Origin: SZUA-309 sp965232595
GTDB taxonomy: Bacteria; Pseudomonadota; Gammaproteobacteria; Pseudomonadales; Azotimanducaceae
Length of the DNA stretch: 64,000 bases
Assembly (NCBI GenBank): GCA_965232595.1
Contig: OZ246983.1
Span: forward strand, 3,472,001-3,536,000
Direction: 5' to 3'
Positions 1 through 8,882 of the stretch are shown in pieces; the stretch's first letter is position 1; every line of letters begins with the position of its first letter. The notes below the pieces were generated by a model that was given only the letters and a program-made list of their open reading frames with translations, made no database searches and was not told the origin of the DNA. The position numbers and the translations under genes are program-made.

Positions 1-229
1 AGTAGGAGTGGTCGCCGGTCTCACCAGCGGGCGGGGCGTCCGGACACTCCCCGATCTGCAGCCTGCAGGCGTCCCGCTGCATGAAGCACCAGCCCGGGGC
101 TGCCACGTTCATGTCCTCGAAACCCAGCACGCGCTCGTAGAACGACCTGGATCTGTCCAGATCTGCCACCGCGAGCACGTGGGCGGAGGCGGTTATCTGC
201 TCGGTGGCTGATTGCGAATCGCTGCTCAT
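1..229 (-). CDS. VOC/glyoxalase-bleomycin resistance family protein (5' part only)
   Basis: The frame opens with ATG at 229 (reverse strand) and stays open through base 1, so only the first 76 residues are in the window. After a short polar leader the protein reads HVLAVADLDRSRSFYERVLGFED, the classic first beta-alpha unit of the vicinal-oxygen-chelate fold, with a metal-ligand-type His at its start. A second half (CFMQRDACRLQIGE) fits the following strands. Members bind a divalent metal and act on small electrophiles or extradiol substrates; which reaction applies cannot be told from this fragment. It is divergent from thrS, with about 75 bases between the starts. Confidence 0.75.
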   Translation of the reverse strand, partial: MSSDSQSATEQITASAHVLAVADLDRSRSFYERVLGFEDMNVAAPGWCFMQRDACRLQIGECPDAPPAGETGDHSY

Positions 230-304
230 CCGGGAATGACCGTTGTCGACGCTCGAAGGCCACAGTGGCACAATCGCGCGTTTTCAACAACGCGGTACGG
301 AAAG

Positions 305-2227
305 ATGGTTAATATCACGCTGCCAGATGGTTCGGTCAGGTCCTTCGAGGGGCCGGTGACCGGCACCGAGCTGGCGGCCGATATATCCAACTCGCTGGCG
401 AAAGCCGCCCTGGCCGTGAAGGTCGATGGCGAGCTGAAGGACGTCTATCTGCCCATCGAGCAGGACGCCGCCGTGGAGATCATCACCGCCAAATCCCCCG
501 AGGGGCTGGAGCTGATTCGCCATGACGCCGCCCATATCCTGGCTGAGGCTGTGAAGGAGCTGTTTCCGGAGACCCAGGTCACCATCGGCCCGGTGATCGA
601 GAATGGTTTTTTCTACGACTTCTCCCGGGAAGAGGCATTTACGCCGGACGATCTGGTGACGATCGAAGCGCGCATGCACGAGATCGTGAAGCGCAACGAG
701 GACATCCGTCGCGAGGTCTGGGACCGGGACGAAGCGGTCGCCTTTTTCAAGGACCAGGGCGAGATCTACAAGGCTGAGATCATCGCCAGCATCCCGGAGG
801 ATGAAGAGGTTGGTCTGTACCGGCAGGGCGACTTCATCGATCTGTGCCGCGGGCCGCACCTGCCTTCTACGGGCAAGCTGGGCAAGTCGTTCAAGCTCAT
901 GTCGCTGGCTGGTGCTTACTGGCGCGGCGATTCGAACAACGAGATGCTGCAACGGATTTACGGTACCGCCTGGGCAAACGACAAAGATCTGAAAGACCAC
1001 CTAAAGCGTCTGGAAGAAGCGGAGAAGCGCGACCATCGGCGGCTCGGTCGGGAGATGGATCTCTACCATCTTCAGGAAGAAGGCCCCGGTGCCGTCTTCT
1101 GGCACGCGAAGGGCTGGACTCTGTTTCAGCGCATGATCGACTACATGCGCCAGAAGCAGCTTCGGGCTGGCTATCGGGAGATCAACACGCCGGAGATCCT
1201 TGATCACTCGCTCTGGGAGCAGTCAGGTCATGCCGAGAAGTTCGGTGAGAACATGTACCTGACGCAGACACCGGATGAGCGGCTCTATGCCATCAAGCCG
1301 ATGAACTGCCCGGGTCATATCCAGGTGTTCAAGCAGGGCATCAAGAGCTATCGGGATCTGCCGTACTACCTCGCCGAGTTTGGCAAGGTGCATCGCTACG
1401 AGCCTTCCGGCGCGCTGCATGGGCTCATGCGGGTGCGCGCCTTTACGCAGGACGACGCACACATCTTCTGCACGGAAGATCAGATCACTCAGGAGTGCCT
1501 TAAGGCCTCCCGGCTCATCAACGAGATCTACAATGATTTCGGCTTCGATGAGGTGCGAGTGAAGTACTCGGACCGACCGGAGAAGCGGGTGGGTGCTGAT
1601 GAGGTCTGGGATCACGCCGAGGCGGCGCTGCTGCAGGCACTCAACGAGATGCAGGTGGAGTACGAGCTTAATCCCGGTGAAGGCGCATTCTACGGTCCGA
1701 AGCTCGAGTTCGTGCTGCGTGATGCCATCGGCCGGGACTGGCAGTGCGGCACCGTGCAGGTGGATCTGAACATGCCCGAACGGCTGGGTGCCAGCTACGT
1801 CGACGCGGACGGCGAGCGCAAGATCCCGGTGATGATCCACCGGGCGCTCTTTGGTTCTCTGGAGCGTTTCTGCGGCATCCTGATCGAGCATCATGCCGGC
1901 CACTTCCCGCTGTGGCTGGCGCCGCAGCAGATCGTGGTCGCCACCATCACGGACGAAGCGAATGACTACGCCAGGGAGGTGCAGGAAGCGCTGACCCGGG
2001 CAGGACTCCGTTCTGAGCTCGACCTCCGCAACGAGAAGATCTCGTACAAGGTGCGCGAGCACAGCGTCACCAAGATCCCGGCGATCCTGGTGGTCGGCAA
2101 GCGGGAGGCAGAAGAGCGAACGGTGGCGATTCGCCGTCTCGGTGGTAAAAACCAGGACGTGAAGTCGCTGGATGAGGCAATTGCCTCCCTGGTCGAGGAA
2201 GCGCGAACGCCTCTCGAGGTTGCTTAG
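305..2227 (+). CDS. thrS: Threonyl-tRNA synthetase
   Basis: Charges tRNA-Thr in the cytoplasm and edits mischarged Ser-tRNA. The 640-residue product matches the usual length of about 640. It starts with a TGS domain (VNITLPDGS), continues with the editing domain (HDAAHILAEAV, with the HxxxH-type site), then the class II catalytic core containing MNCPGH (zinc Cys), a motif 2 region around RAFTQDDAHIFC, and HRALFGSLERF near motif 3, ending in an anticodon-binding domain. I start at ATG 305 (MVNITLPDG) because homologues begin there; an upstream ATG at 212 would add an unsupported 31-residue extension. The usual downstream infC-rpmI-rplT genes are absent: a convergent antiporter gene overlaps the stop by 4 bases. 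Confidence 0.97.
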   Translation: MVNITLPDGSVRSFEGPVTGTELAADISNSLAKAALAVKVDGELKDVYLPIEQDAAVEIITAKSPEGLELIRHDAAHILAEAVKELFPETQVTIGPVIENGFFYDFSREEAFTPDDLVTIEARMHEIVKRNEDIRREVWDRDEAVAFFKDQGEIYKAEIIASIPEDEEVGLYRQGDFIDLCRGPHLPSTGKLGKSFKLMSLAGAYWRGDSNNEMLQRIYGTAWANDKDLKDHLKRLEEAEKRDHRRLGREMDLYHLQEEGPGAVFWHAKGWTLFQRMIDYMRQKQLRAGYREINTPEILDHSLWEQSGHAEKFGENMYLTQTPDERLYAIKPMNCPGHIQVFKQGIKSYRDLPYYLAEFGKVHRYEPSGALHGLMRVRAFTQDDAHIFCTEDQITQECLKASRLINEIYNDFGFDEVRVKYSDRPEKRVGADEVWDHAEAALLQALNEMQVEYELNPGEGAFYGPKLEFVLRDAIGRDWQCGTVQVDLNMPERLGASYVDADGERKIPVMIHRALFGSLERFCGILIEHHAGHFPLWLAPQQIVVATITDEANDYAREVQEALTRAGLRSELDLRNEKISYKVREHSVTKIPAILVVGKREAEERTVAIRRLGGKNQDVKSLDEAIASLVEEARTPLEVA

Positions 2228-4038
2228 GCGTCTGCCTCAGCAGACGCGCCAGCACCTTTCGGCGGCCGTTTGCGATCGGCTGCCGCGTCCTCGTCGAACA
2301 GCCCCGCCAGCTCCTCGGCTGCATCGATGGTCAGGGTGCGGAAGGCCTCATCGTCCTGGTACACGGCCAGCTGGCGATCGAGCACGTCCGCATCATGCTT
2401 GCGGAACACGTTGATCGCTTCTCGCGCGTCGGCTTCCGCCATCCCCAGATGACCTAACAGCTCTGTGCCCAGCATCAGCGTGGACTCCAGGGTTTCGCGA
2501 ATCACGTAGTGCACGCCCACCTCGCGCAGCTGCAGCTCGTGCTGACGGCTGCGCGCTCGGGCCAGGATGGTCACCTTCGGGAAGTGAGATCGCACTTCCT
2601 CCGCTATCTTCAGCGCTGCCTCCTGATCGTCCACCGCAATCACCAGCGCCCGGGCTTCGGCAAGCTTTGCCGAGCGCAGCAGCTGCATGTTGGTTGGGTC
2701 GCCGTAGTAGACCTTGTTGCCGAAGCCGCGCACGAACTCCACCTGATGCGAGCTTACCTCCAGCGCGGTGAACGGGATGCGGCGCATGGAAAGGATACGG
2801 CCGATTACCTGGCCAACCCGACCGAAGCCGGCGATGACTACGGGCGTGGCCTCGTCATCGATCTCGTCGAACTCCGGCGGTGGCCCCTTCTTCGACAGCA
2901 GCGACTCGCAGACCAGGCCGAACATCGGGGTCAGAGCCATGGACAGGGTGACGACCAGAACGGCGATGGCGGCCAGCTCGATGCTGATGATGCCGGCGAT
3001 GAGCCCGGTCGTCAGCAGGACGAAGGCGAACTCCCCACCCTGCGAGAGCACCGTGCTCGCGCGCACCGACTCATCATGATCCAGGCCGCTGAGCCGGCCC
3101 ATGGGGTAGATCAGAACCGCTTTCACCAGCATCAGGCCGACGGCCAGGGATATGATCAGCACGGGTGAGCTGATGAAGAGCATGAGGTCGGCGGACATGC
3201 CGACGGCCATGAAGAACAGGCCCAGCAGCAGTCCCTTGAACGGATCCACGTCGGATTCCAGCTGATGCCGGTATTCGGAGTCGGCCACCATCATGCCTGC
3301 CAGGAACGCACCGAGCCCCATGGAGAGGCCGAGCGCCTGCATGGCCAGCGCCGAGCCGACCACCAGCGCCAGCGCGGCTGCGATGAAGAGCTCGTGGATG
3401 CCAGTGCCGGCAACGATGCGCAGTAAGGGTCGCAGCAACAGCCGGGCGAGGCCCAGCCCGCCAACCACCAGGCCGACTGTGATCAGGGCGTCCACCCAGG
3501 TGCCGCCGCTGGCGGTGTTCGGGTTGACGAGGTCCAGCACGGCGATGGCCGGGATCACGGCAACGTCCTGCAGCAGCAGGATGCCGAAGGCAGCTCGACC
3601 GTGCGGCTGGTTCAGTGCTTTTCGCTCGGCCAGCAGCTGCAGGACGAACGCCGTGCTCGACAGCGCCAGCGCGAACCCGAACAGCGCTGCTTCCGTCCAG
3701 CTGAGCCCGAAGCCGAGAGCCATGATGGCGGCCAGAACTACCGCAGTGATTCCGACCTGGCCGCTGCCCAGCCCGAACACCAGGCGCCGCATCACCCAGA
3801 GACGTCGAGGCTGCAGCTCCAGGCCGATGATGAAGAGCAGGAAGACCACGCCGATCTCGGCGAAGTGCATGACTTCGGTGGCTTCCTCCATGGCGCCGAT
3901 CAGGCCGATGCCGCTCGGACCGATGATGACGCCGGCAGCCAGGTAGCCGAGCACCACGCTCATGCCAAGGCGTTTGCAGATCGGCACGACCACGATGGCC
4001 GCGCCGAGAAAGATCATGGCTTCCAGCAGGAAGGTCAT
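2224..4038 (-). CDS. KefB/KefC-type monovalent cation:proton antiporter (CPA2)
   Basis: 604-residue inner-membrane protein with about twelve hydrophobic helices up to residue 385, including the CPA2 signature GVVFLLFIIGLELQP, followed by a cytosolic RCK/TrkA-N domain with the Rossmann loop GFGRVG at 404-409 and an acidic residue ending the second strand. Relatives export K+ or Na+ in exchange for protons, gated by nucleotide or glutathione binding at the RCK domain. No ancillary kefF/kefG gene is adjacent, so glutathione gating is not supported. It lies 34 bases downstream of the acyl-CoA ligase on the same strand. Its TAA overlaps the thrS TAG tail to tail. The tail after the RCK domain is charged and Ala-rich. 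Confidence 0.9.
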   Translation of the reverse strand: MTFLLEAMIFLGAAIVVVPICKRLGMSVVLGYLAAGVIIGPSGIGLIGAMEEATEVMHFAEIGVVFLLFIIGLELQPRRLWVMRRLVFGLGSGQVGITAVVLAAIMALGFGLSWTEAALFGFALALSSTAFVLQLLAERKALNQPHGRAAFGILLLQDVAVIPAIAVLDLVNPNTASGGTWVDALITVGLVVGGLGLARLLLRPLLRIVAGTGIHELFIAAALALVVGSALAMQALGLSMGLGAFLAGMMVADSEYRHQLESDVDPFKGLLLGLFFMAVGMSADLMLFISSPVLIISLAVGLMLVKAVLIYPMGRLSGLDHDESVRASTVLSQGGEFAFVLLTTGLIAGIISIELAAIAVLVVTLSMALTPMFGLVCESLLSKKGPPPEFDEIDDEATPVVIAGFGRVGQVIGRILSMRRIPFTALEVSSHQVEFVRGFGNKVYYGDPTNMQLLRSAKLAEARALVIAVDDQEAALKIAEEVRSHFPKVTILARARSRQHELQLREVGVHYVIRETLESTLMLGTELLGHLGMAEADAREAINVFRKHDADVLDRQLAVYQDDEAFRTLTIDAAEELAGLFDEDAAADRKRPPKGAGASAEADA

Positions 4039-4072
4039 GGCGCTCCTTTGCCTGACCGGCTAGTCAGGTGAT

Positions 4073-5773
4073 TCAGACTGCGTTTGCCGGATCCAGGGTG
4101 TCCCGGAGCTCGCGCTTCAGAAACTTGCCGTTGGCGTTCCGAGGCAGTTGCTCGTCCAGGAGCCAGATGTAGCGTGGCACTTTATGCCCGGAGATCCGCT
4201 CTTTGCAGAAACCGCGCAGGGCGTCCGGGTCGACGCTGGCGCCTTCCTTCGGGTAGATGGCGGCGCCGACCTCTTCGCCCAGCCGCTCATCCGGCACGCC
4301 AAACACGGTGCACTCGGCAACGGCCGGATGCTCGTAGATGGTGCTTTCCACCTCAGCGCAGTAGACGTTCTCGCCACCGCGCAGAACCATGTCCTTGGCC
4401 CGGTCGACGATGAAGCAGAAGCCTTCCTCATCGATTCTGGCGATGTCGCCGGTGTGCAGCCAGCCGTCGGTGATGGTTTCGGCGGTGGCATCCGCTCTGT
4501 TCAGATAGCCGCGGATCACGGGTGCACCCCTGACCAGCAACTCACCCACGCTGCCCTGCGGCAGCGCGTTGCCGTCCGCATCGACCACCTTGGCTTCGAA
4601 GTTCGGCAGGATGCGACCACAGCTCTCAGGCTTGTCGATGAAGAAGTCGCCGTTGATCGACGTGATCACGCCGCAGGTTTCCGTCATCCCGTAGCCGGTG
4701 TTGGGCCGGGCAGTGGCGACGGACTCGTCGATCTTGCCCACCAGGTCCGGCTGCAGCTGAGCGCCACCACCGCCGACGGAGACCAGGGTGGAGGTGTCGT
4801 AATTCGGAAACTCCGGGTGGCTGATCAGCTCGCGGGCCATGGTCGGCACGCCGGTGAAGGTGGCAACCTTTTCCCGGTCGATCAGCTTCAGCGCTTCGAG
4901 TGGGTCCCACTTGTACATGTGCACCAGCTTGCCGCCGTTCATCGTCATGCCGTGGGCGACGCAGTTGTTGGCGGTGACGTGGAACAAAGGCGTGGTGATG
5001 AGGCCGGCCGGTTGCGGGCCGTCGGGATCCGGTGCCGCGACCGGGTTGCCCATCCGCTCGTTGTACGCTGCCATCAGGCCGGCCGAGAAAGCCAGGTTCA
5101 TGATGTTGTTGGTGCAGCCCCGGTGCGTGAGCTGGGCGCCCTTGGGATGCCCCGTCGTGCCTGAGGTATAGAAGATGCAGGCGTCCGAATCCGGATCGAC
5201 GTCCACATCCGGCATGTCACCGCCGTGCTCGACCAGCTCGGACCAGGGCACCACGCCTTCCGGGCAATGGGGCGCGATGCGCACGCCGACGATGGTCATG
5301 GGCGGCAGCGCGTCGATGTGTTCCAGCGCCCGTTCCAGGCGCTCGGTGTCTGCGATCAGCACCTTTGGTGCGGAGTCGTTGAGGCCGTACTCGAGCTCCG
5401 GGCCCACCCACCAGGCGTTCACGCCAACCACCGCGGCGCCGATGCTGGTGATGGCCCAGTAGGAGAGCAGCCACTCCGGGTAGTTTCGCATGGCGATAGC
5501 GACCCGATCGCCGACGCCGACGCCCTGAGCCTGCAGCCAGTTGGCGATGGATGCTACGCGGCGGTGCGCTTCGCCGTAGGTGATCCGCTCATCCTGGTAG
5601 ACCAGGTAGTCCTTGTCAGCGAACTGCGCGGAAAGCAGCCACACGTCCCGCAGGGTGGGCGGTGCGGCAGCAAAGGTTTTGATCTGGTTGCCGCGGACTT
5701 CTACCTCGGTGATTTCGAACGGGCTGCCCTGGGCAATGAGTGCGTCCCAGGTCTCGCTGAGTTCCTTGTACAT
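4073..5773 (-). CDS. Class I adenylate-forming enzyme, probable fatty/aryl acyl-CoA ligase
   Basis: 566 residues, normal for the family. It activates a carboxylic acid to acyl-AMP and then to acyl-CoA. The ATP-binding P-loop YTSGTTGHPKGA is at 202-213, the A5 motif is GYGMTETCG, the A7 motif is DGWLHTGDIA, the A8 hinge is DRAKDMVLRGGENVYCAEVE, and the catalytic C-terminal lysine sits in NANGKFLKRE. Substrate is not deducible. The many acyl-CoA dehydrogenases and the wax synthase nearby make a medium- or long-chain fatty acid or a terpenoid acid reasonable. It is transcribed divergently from the secreted amidohydrolase at 5849 across 75 bases. Confidence 0.9.
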   Translation of the reverse strand: MYKELSETWDALIAQGSPFEITEVEVRGNQIKTFAAAPPTLRDVWLLSAQFADKDYLVYQDERITYGEAHRRVASIANWLQAQGVGVGDRVAIAMRNYPEWLLSYWAITSIGAAVVGVNAWWVGPELEYGLNDSAPKVLIADTERLERALEHIDALPPMTIVGVRIAPHCPEGVVPWSELVEHGGDMPDVDVDPDSDACIFYTSGTTGHPKGAQLTHRGCTNNIMNLAFSAGLMAAYNERMGNPVAAPDPDGPQPAGLITTPLFHVTANNCVAHGMTMNGGKLVHMYKWDPLEALKLIDREKVATFTGVPTMARELISHPEFPNYDTSTLVSVGGGGAQLQPDLVGKIDESVATARPNTGYGMTETCGVITSINGDFFIDKPESCGRILPNFEAKVVDADGNALPQGSVGELLVRGAPVIRGYLNRADATAETITDGWLHTGDIARIDEEGFCFIVDRAKDMVLRGGENVYCAEVESTIYEHPAVAECTVFGVPDERLGEEVGAAIYPKEGASVDPDALRGFCKERISGHKVPRYIWLLDEQLPRNANGKFLKRELRDTLDPANAV

Positions 5774-5848
5774 CTGATTGGGTTCCCCTCAAGTTGCAGC
5801 GCGCTACTGTAAGATAGTTGCTTTCGGGTTGCGAGTTGGGGAAACCGG

Positions 5849-7507
5849 ATGATCAGCGCAGAAAAAACCGACGAATCCGTTGCTCTGGCGCTGTGCCGCC
5901 AGGCCCGATTGGCAGCCAGCTTCCTGTTCTCCGCTCTGCTGCTGACGGCGCCCTGGGGCTGGTCGGCCGAAGGCCCGGCGCCGGGCGAGGAAGGGCCCGC
6001 CCGGGCTGCCGCCTACGGAGTGGCTATTGCAGATCCGGCGCCTGATCGCGCCGAGGGCCAGGGGCCGTTCGACAATCTGGTAATCACCAACGTCATGCTG
6101 ATCAACGGAGAGGGCGCGCCGCCCATGGGGCCGGTCAACATCCGTGTCAGCGGCAACCGGATCGCCGGCATCGGCGCCGCGATCCCTGTGCAAGCCGATG
6201 CAGATACGGAAGTGCTCGATGGCACGGGCATGTACGCGTTGCCCGGCTTCGTGGATGCGCACGCGCACATCGGCACCATCGGCCAGGGGCTCACCGGCTC
6301 GCTGACCCCGCCGGAATACGTATTCAAGCTCTGGCTCAGCCACGGCATCACCACGGTGCGGGAAACTGGTGCGGGGATGGGCCTGGACTGGACGCTGGCG
6401 CTCAAGGAGCGCAGTGCCGCCGGCGAGATCACCGCCCCTCGGCTGGTGGTGCACAGCATGTTTCCCGGCAGTGTGGTCACCGATCCGGAGGCGGCCAGGG
6501 CCTGGGTGCGTGCGGTGCGGCGCAAGGGCGCTGATGGGGTGAAGCTCCGTGGTGGTCGCGGTGAGGCGCTGACCGCGGTGATGGAAGAAACCCAGAAGCT
6601 CGGCATGGGCACCTCTCACCATCACGACCAGACTGCCGTCTACAAAGTGAACGCGCTGACCAGCGCCCGCATGGGCCTGGACAGCATGGAGCACTGGTAC
6701 GGATTGCCGGAAGCGCTGTTCGAAGATCGGACCATTCAGGACTATCCGCCCGACTACAACTACTCGGACGAGCAGTGGCGCTTCGGCCAGGCCGGCCGGC
6801 TCTGGCAGCAGGCCGCCGCACCGGGCTCACCGCACTGGGAGGCCGTGCGCGACGAGTTGCTGGCGCTGAACTTCACCCTTGTGCCCACCTTCACCATCTA
6901 TGAGGCCAATCGGGACGTGGCGCGAGCCAGGGATGCGGAGTGGCACGAGGCCTACACCTGGCCCGGGCTGAAACGTTTCTTCATGCCCGACCCGCGGCTG
7001 CACGGCAGCTACCACTTTGACTGGACGACCGCAGACGAAGTGGCCTGGCGGGAGAACTTCCACCTCTGGATGCAGTTCGTAAACGACTACAAGAACCGCG
7101 GTGGTCGAGTGGCTGCCGGTTCCGACGCCGGCTTCATCTTCAAGCTGTTCGGGTTTGCTTACATCCGCGAGCTGGAGATGCTTCAGGAAGCCGGTTTTCA
7201 CCCGCTCGAGGTCATTCAGGCGGCAACCCTGAACGGCGCCGAGCTGGTCGGGATGGAAGACGAGATCGGCTCTCTGGTGCCCGGCAAGCGGGCCGACATC
7301 GTGCTGGTGGGCGAGAACCCAGTCCGGAACTTCAAGGTGCTCTACGGGACCGGGCACATGAAGCTCGACCGGGACGCCGGCGAGCTCACCCGGGTTGGCG
7401 GCATCTCCTACACGATCAAGGACGGCATCGTTTTCGACGCCAAGGCGCTGCTGGCTGATGTCAAAGAGTTGGTTCGCCAGGAGACGACGCGGGAAGCTGC
7501 GCAATAG
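5849..7507 (+). CDS. Exported metal-dependent amidohydrolase
   Basis: 552 residues. An N-terminal hydrophobic segment (about 21-40, LAASFLFSALLLTAPWGWSA) looks like a signal peptide, placing the enzyme in the periplasm. The amidohydrolase fold is shown by LPGFVDAHAH with metal ligands H138 and H140, a candidate bridging lysine in GVKLRGG, later metal His residues around TSHHHDQ and SMEHWYG, the catalytic Asp in GSDAGF, and the closing NGAELVGMEDEIGSLVPGKRADIV signature of imidazolonepropionase-like enzymes. Substrate unknown; relatives hydrolyse cyclic amides, peptides or organophosphates. The gene is apparently monocistronic, with about 100 bases before the next ACAD gene. Confidence 0.88.
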   Translation: MISAEKTDESVALALCRQARLAASFLFSALLLTAPWGWSAEGPAPGEEGPARAAAYGVAIADPAPDRAEGQGPFDNLVITNVMLINGEGAPPMGPVNIRVSGNRIAGIGAAIPVQADADTEVLDGTGMYALPGFVDAHAHIGTIGQGLTGSLTPPEYVFKLWLSHGITTVRETGAGMGLDWTLALKERSAAGEITAPRLVVHSMFPGSVVTDPEAARAWVRAVRRKGADGVKLRGGRGEALTAVMEETQKLGMGTSHHHDQTAVYKVNALTSARMGLDSMEHWYGLPEALFEDRTIQDYPPDYNYSDEQWRFGQAGRLWQQAAAPGSPHWEAVRDELLALNFTLVPTFTIYEANRDVARARDAEWHEAYTWPGLKRFFMPDPRLHGSYHFDWTTADEVAWRENFHLWMQFVNDYKNRGGRVAAGSDAGFIFKLFGFAYIRELEMLQEAGFHPLEVIQAATLNGAELVGMEDEIGSLVPGKRADIVLVGENPVRNFKVLYGTGHMKLDRDAGELTRVGGISYTIKDGIVFDAKALLADVKELVRQETTREAAQ

Positions 7508-7607
7508 GACACGGCGGGCAGCCCGCCACTGGCAGGCCGGATGAGGGTCCGCTATTTTGGTGAGCTGTTCAGATTAATTTGCAACACACTCAGTTGGGGG
7601 ATTGACC

Positions 7608-8882
7608 ATGGATTTTGAAATACCGGCGGACCTCGCCGAGCTGCTCGGCCGCCTCGATGACTTCATCGAGAACACCATCAAGCCGCTGGAGAACTCGGAC
7701 GACAACATCCGTTTCTTCGACCACCGTCGTGAGGACGCCCGCACTGACTGGGAGCGTGGCGGCCTGCCGAACGAAGAGTGGGAGCAGCTGCTGCACAAGG
7801 CCAAGCGGCTGGCGGACGAAGCCGGCTTCTACCGTTATCCGTTCCCGAAAGAGTACGGCGGCATGGACGGCAGCAACCTCGGAATGGCCGTGATTCGCGA
7901 GCACCTGGCGGTGAAAGGCCTGGGCCTGCACAACGATCTGCAGAACGAGCATTCCATCGTCGGCAACAACGTGGGCCTGCTGCTCATGCTCGAGTACGGC
8001 ACCGAGGAGCAGAAGGCGGAGTGGGTGGATGATCTGGCGGAAGGCAGGAAAGGCTTCGCCTTCGGCATCACCGAGCCGGACCATGGCTCCGACGCCACGC
8101 ACATGGAAACCAACGCAGTGCGCGATGGTGACGAATGGGTGATCAACGGCGAGAAGACCTGGAACACCGGGATTCACAAAGCCAAGTACGACATGGTGAT
8201 GGCACGTACCAGCGGCAAGGCTGGAGACGGTGACGGCATCACCGCATTCCTCACGCCCATGGAGGCGGACGGGGTGAAGATTGAGGAGATGCTCTGGACC
8301 TTCAACATGCCCACAGACCATGGTCGCGTTTCGTTCAGCGAAGTGCGGGTGCCCCATGCCTCGATCTTTGGTGGCGAAGGCCGTGGGCTGCAGGTGGTGC
8401 AGCACTTCTTCAACGAGAATCGGATCCGTCAGGCCGCCTCGAGCCTGGGCGCGGCGCAGTTCTGCGTGAATGAGTCGGTGAAGTACGCCCAGGAGCGGAA
8501 GCCTTTCGGCAAGGCGCTGGCCACCAACCAGGGCATTCAGTTCCCTCTGGTGGAGCTGCAGGCGCAGTGCGAGATGCTGCGGGCGCTCATCCACAAGACT
8601 GCCTGGCAGATGGATAAGTACGGCGCGTTCTCGGTGTCGGACAAGGTGTCCATGTGTAACTACTGGTCGAACCGGCTCTGCTGCCAGGCAGCAGACCAGG
8701 CCATGCAAGTGCACGGCGGTCTCGGCTACTCACGGCACAAGCCCTTTGAGCACATCTACCGCCATCATCGTCGCTACCGGATCACCGAAGGGGCGGAAGA
8801 GATTCAGATGCGGCGGGTTGCCGGCTACATGTTCGGCTTCATGAGCCAGCGCGCGCCTAAAGGTGTGAAAGAAGCCGGCTGA
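7608..8882 (+). CDS. Acyl-CoA dehydrogenase (LvaC/ACAD11-like)
   Basis: 424 residues; an FAD enzyme that desaturates acyl-CoA. ACAD signatures include FAFGITEPDHGSDATHMET, the FAD-contacting region around WVINGEKTWNTG, and the C-terminal QVHGGLGYSRHKPFEHIYRHHRRYRITEGAEEIQ. ATG 7608 follows a GGGG ribosome site; an in-frame TTG two codons upstream is less likely. The TGA overlaps the ATG of the kinase gene by one base (TGATG), indicating translational coupling. In Pseudomonas LvaC, and in the mammalian ACAD10/11 fusions, an ACAD acts with an APH-type kinase to isomerise 4-hydroxyacyl-CoA to 3-hydroxyacyl-CoA. That role is inferred here from the pairing. Confidence 0.9.
   Translation: MDFEIPADLAELLGRLDDFIENTIKPLENSDDNIRFFDHRREDARTDWERGGLPNEEWEQLLHKAKRLADEAGFYRYPFPKEYGGMDGSNLGMAVIREHLAVKGLGLHNDLQNEHSIVGNNVGLLLMLEYGTEEQKAEWVDDLAEGRKGFAFGITEPDHGSDATHMETNAVRDGDEWVINGEKTWNTGIHKAKYDMVMARTSGKAGDGDGITAFLTPMEADGVKIEEMLWTFNMPTDHGRVSFSEVRVPHASIFGGEGRGLQVVQHFFNENRIRQAASSLGAAQFCVNESVKYAQERKPFGKALATNQGIQFPLVELQAQCEMLRALIHKTAWQMDKYGAFSVSDKVSMCNYWSNRLCCQAADQAMQVHGGLGYSRHKPFEHIYRHHRRYRITEGAEEIQMRRVAGYMFGFMSQRAPKGVKEAG

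Noticed and set aside
7513..7527. GGCGGGC/GCCCGCC inverted repeat after the exported amidohydrolase gene
   Set aside because: Loop of one base forces a shorter stem, and there is no T-tract; not convincing as a terminator.
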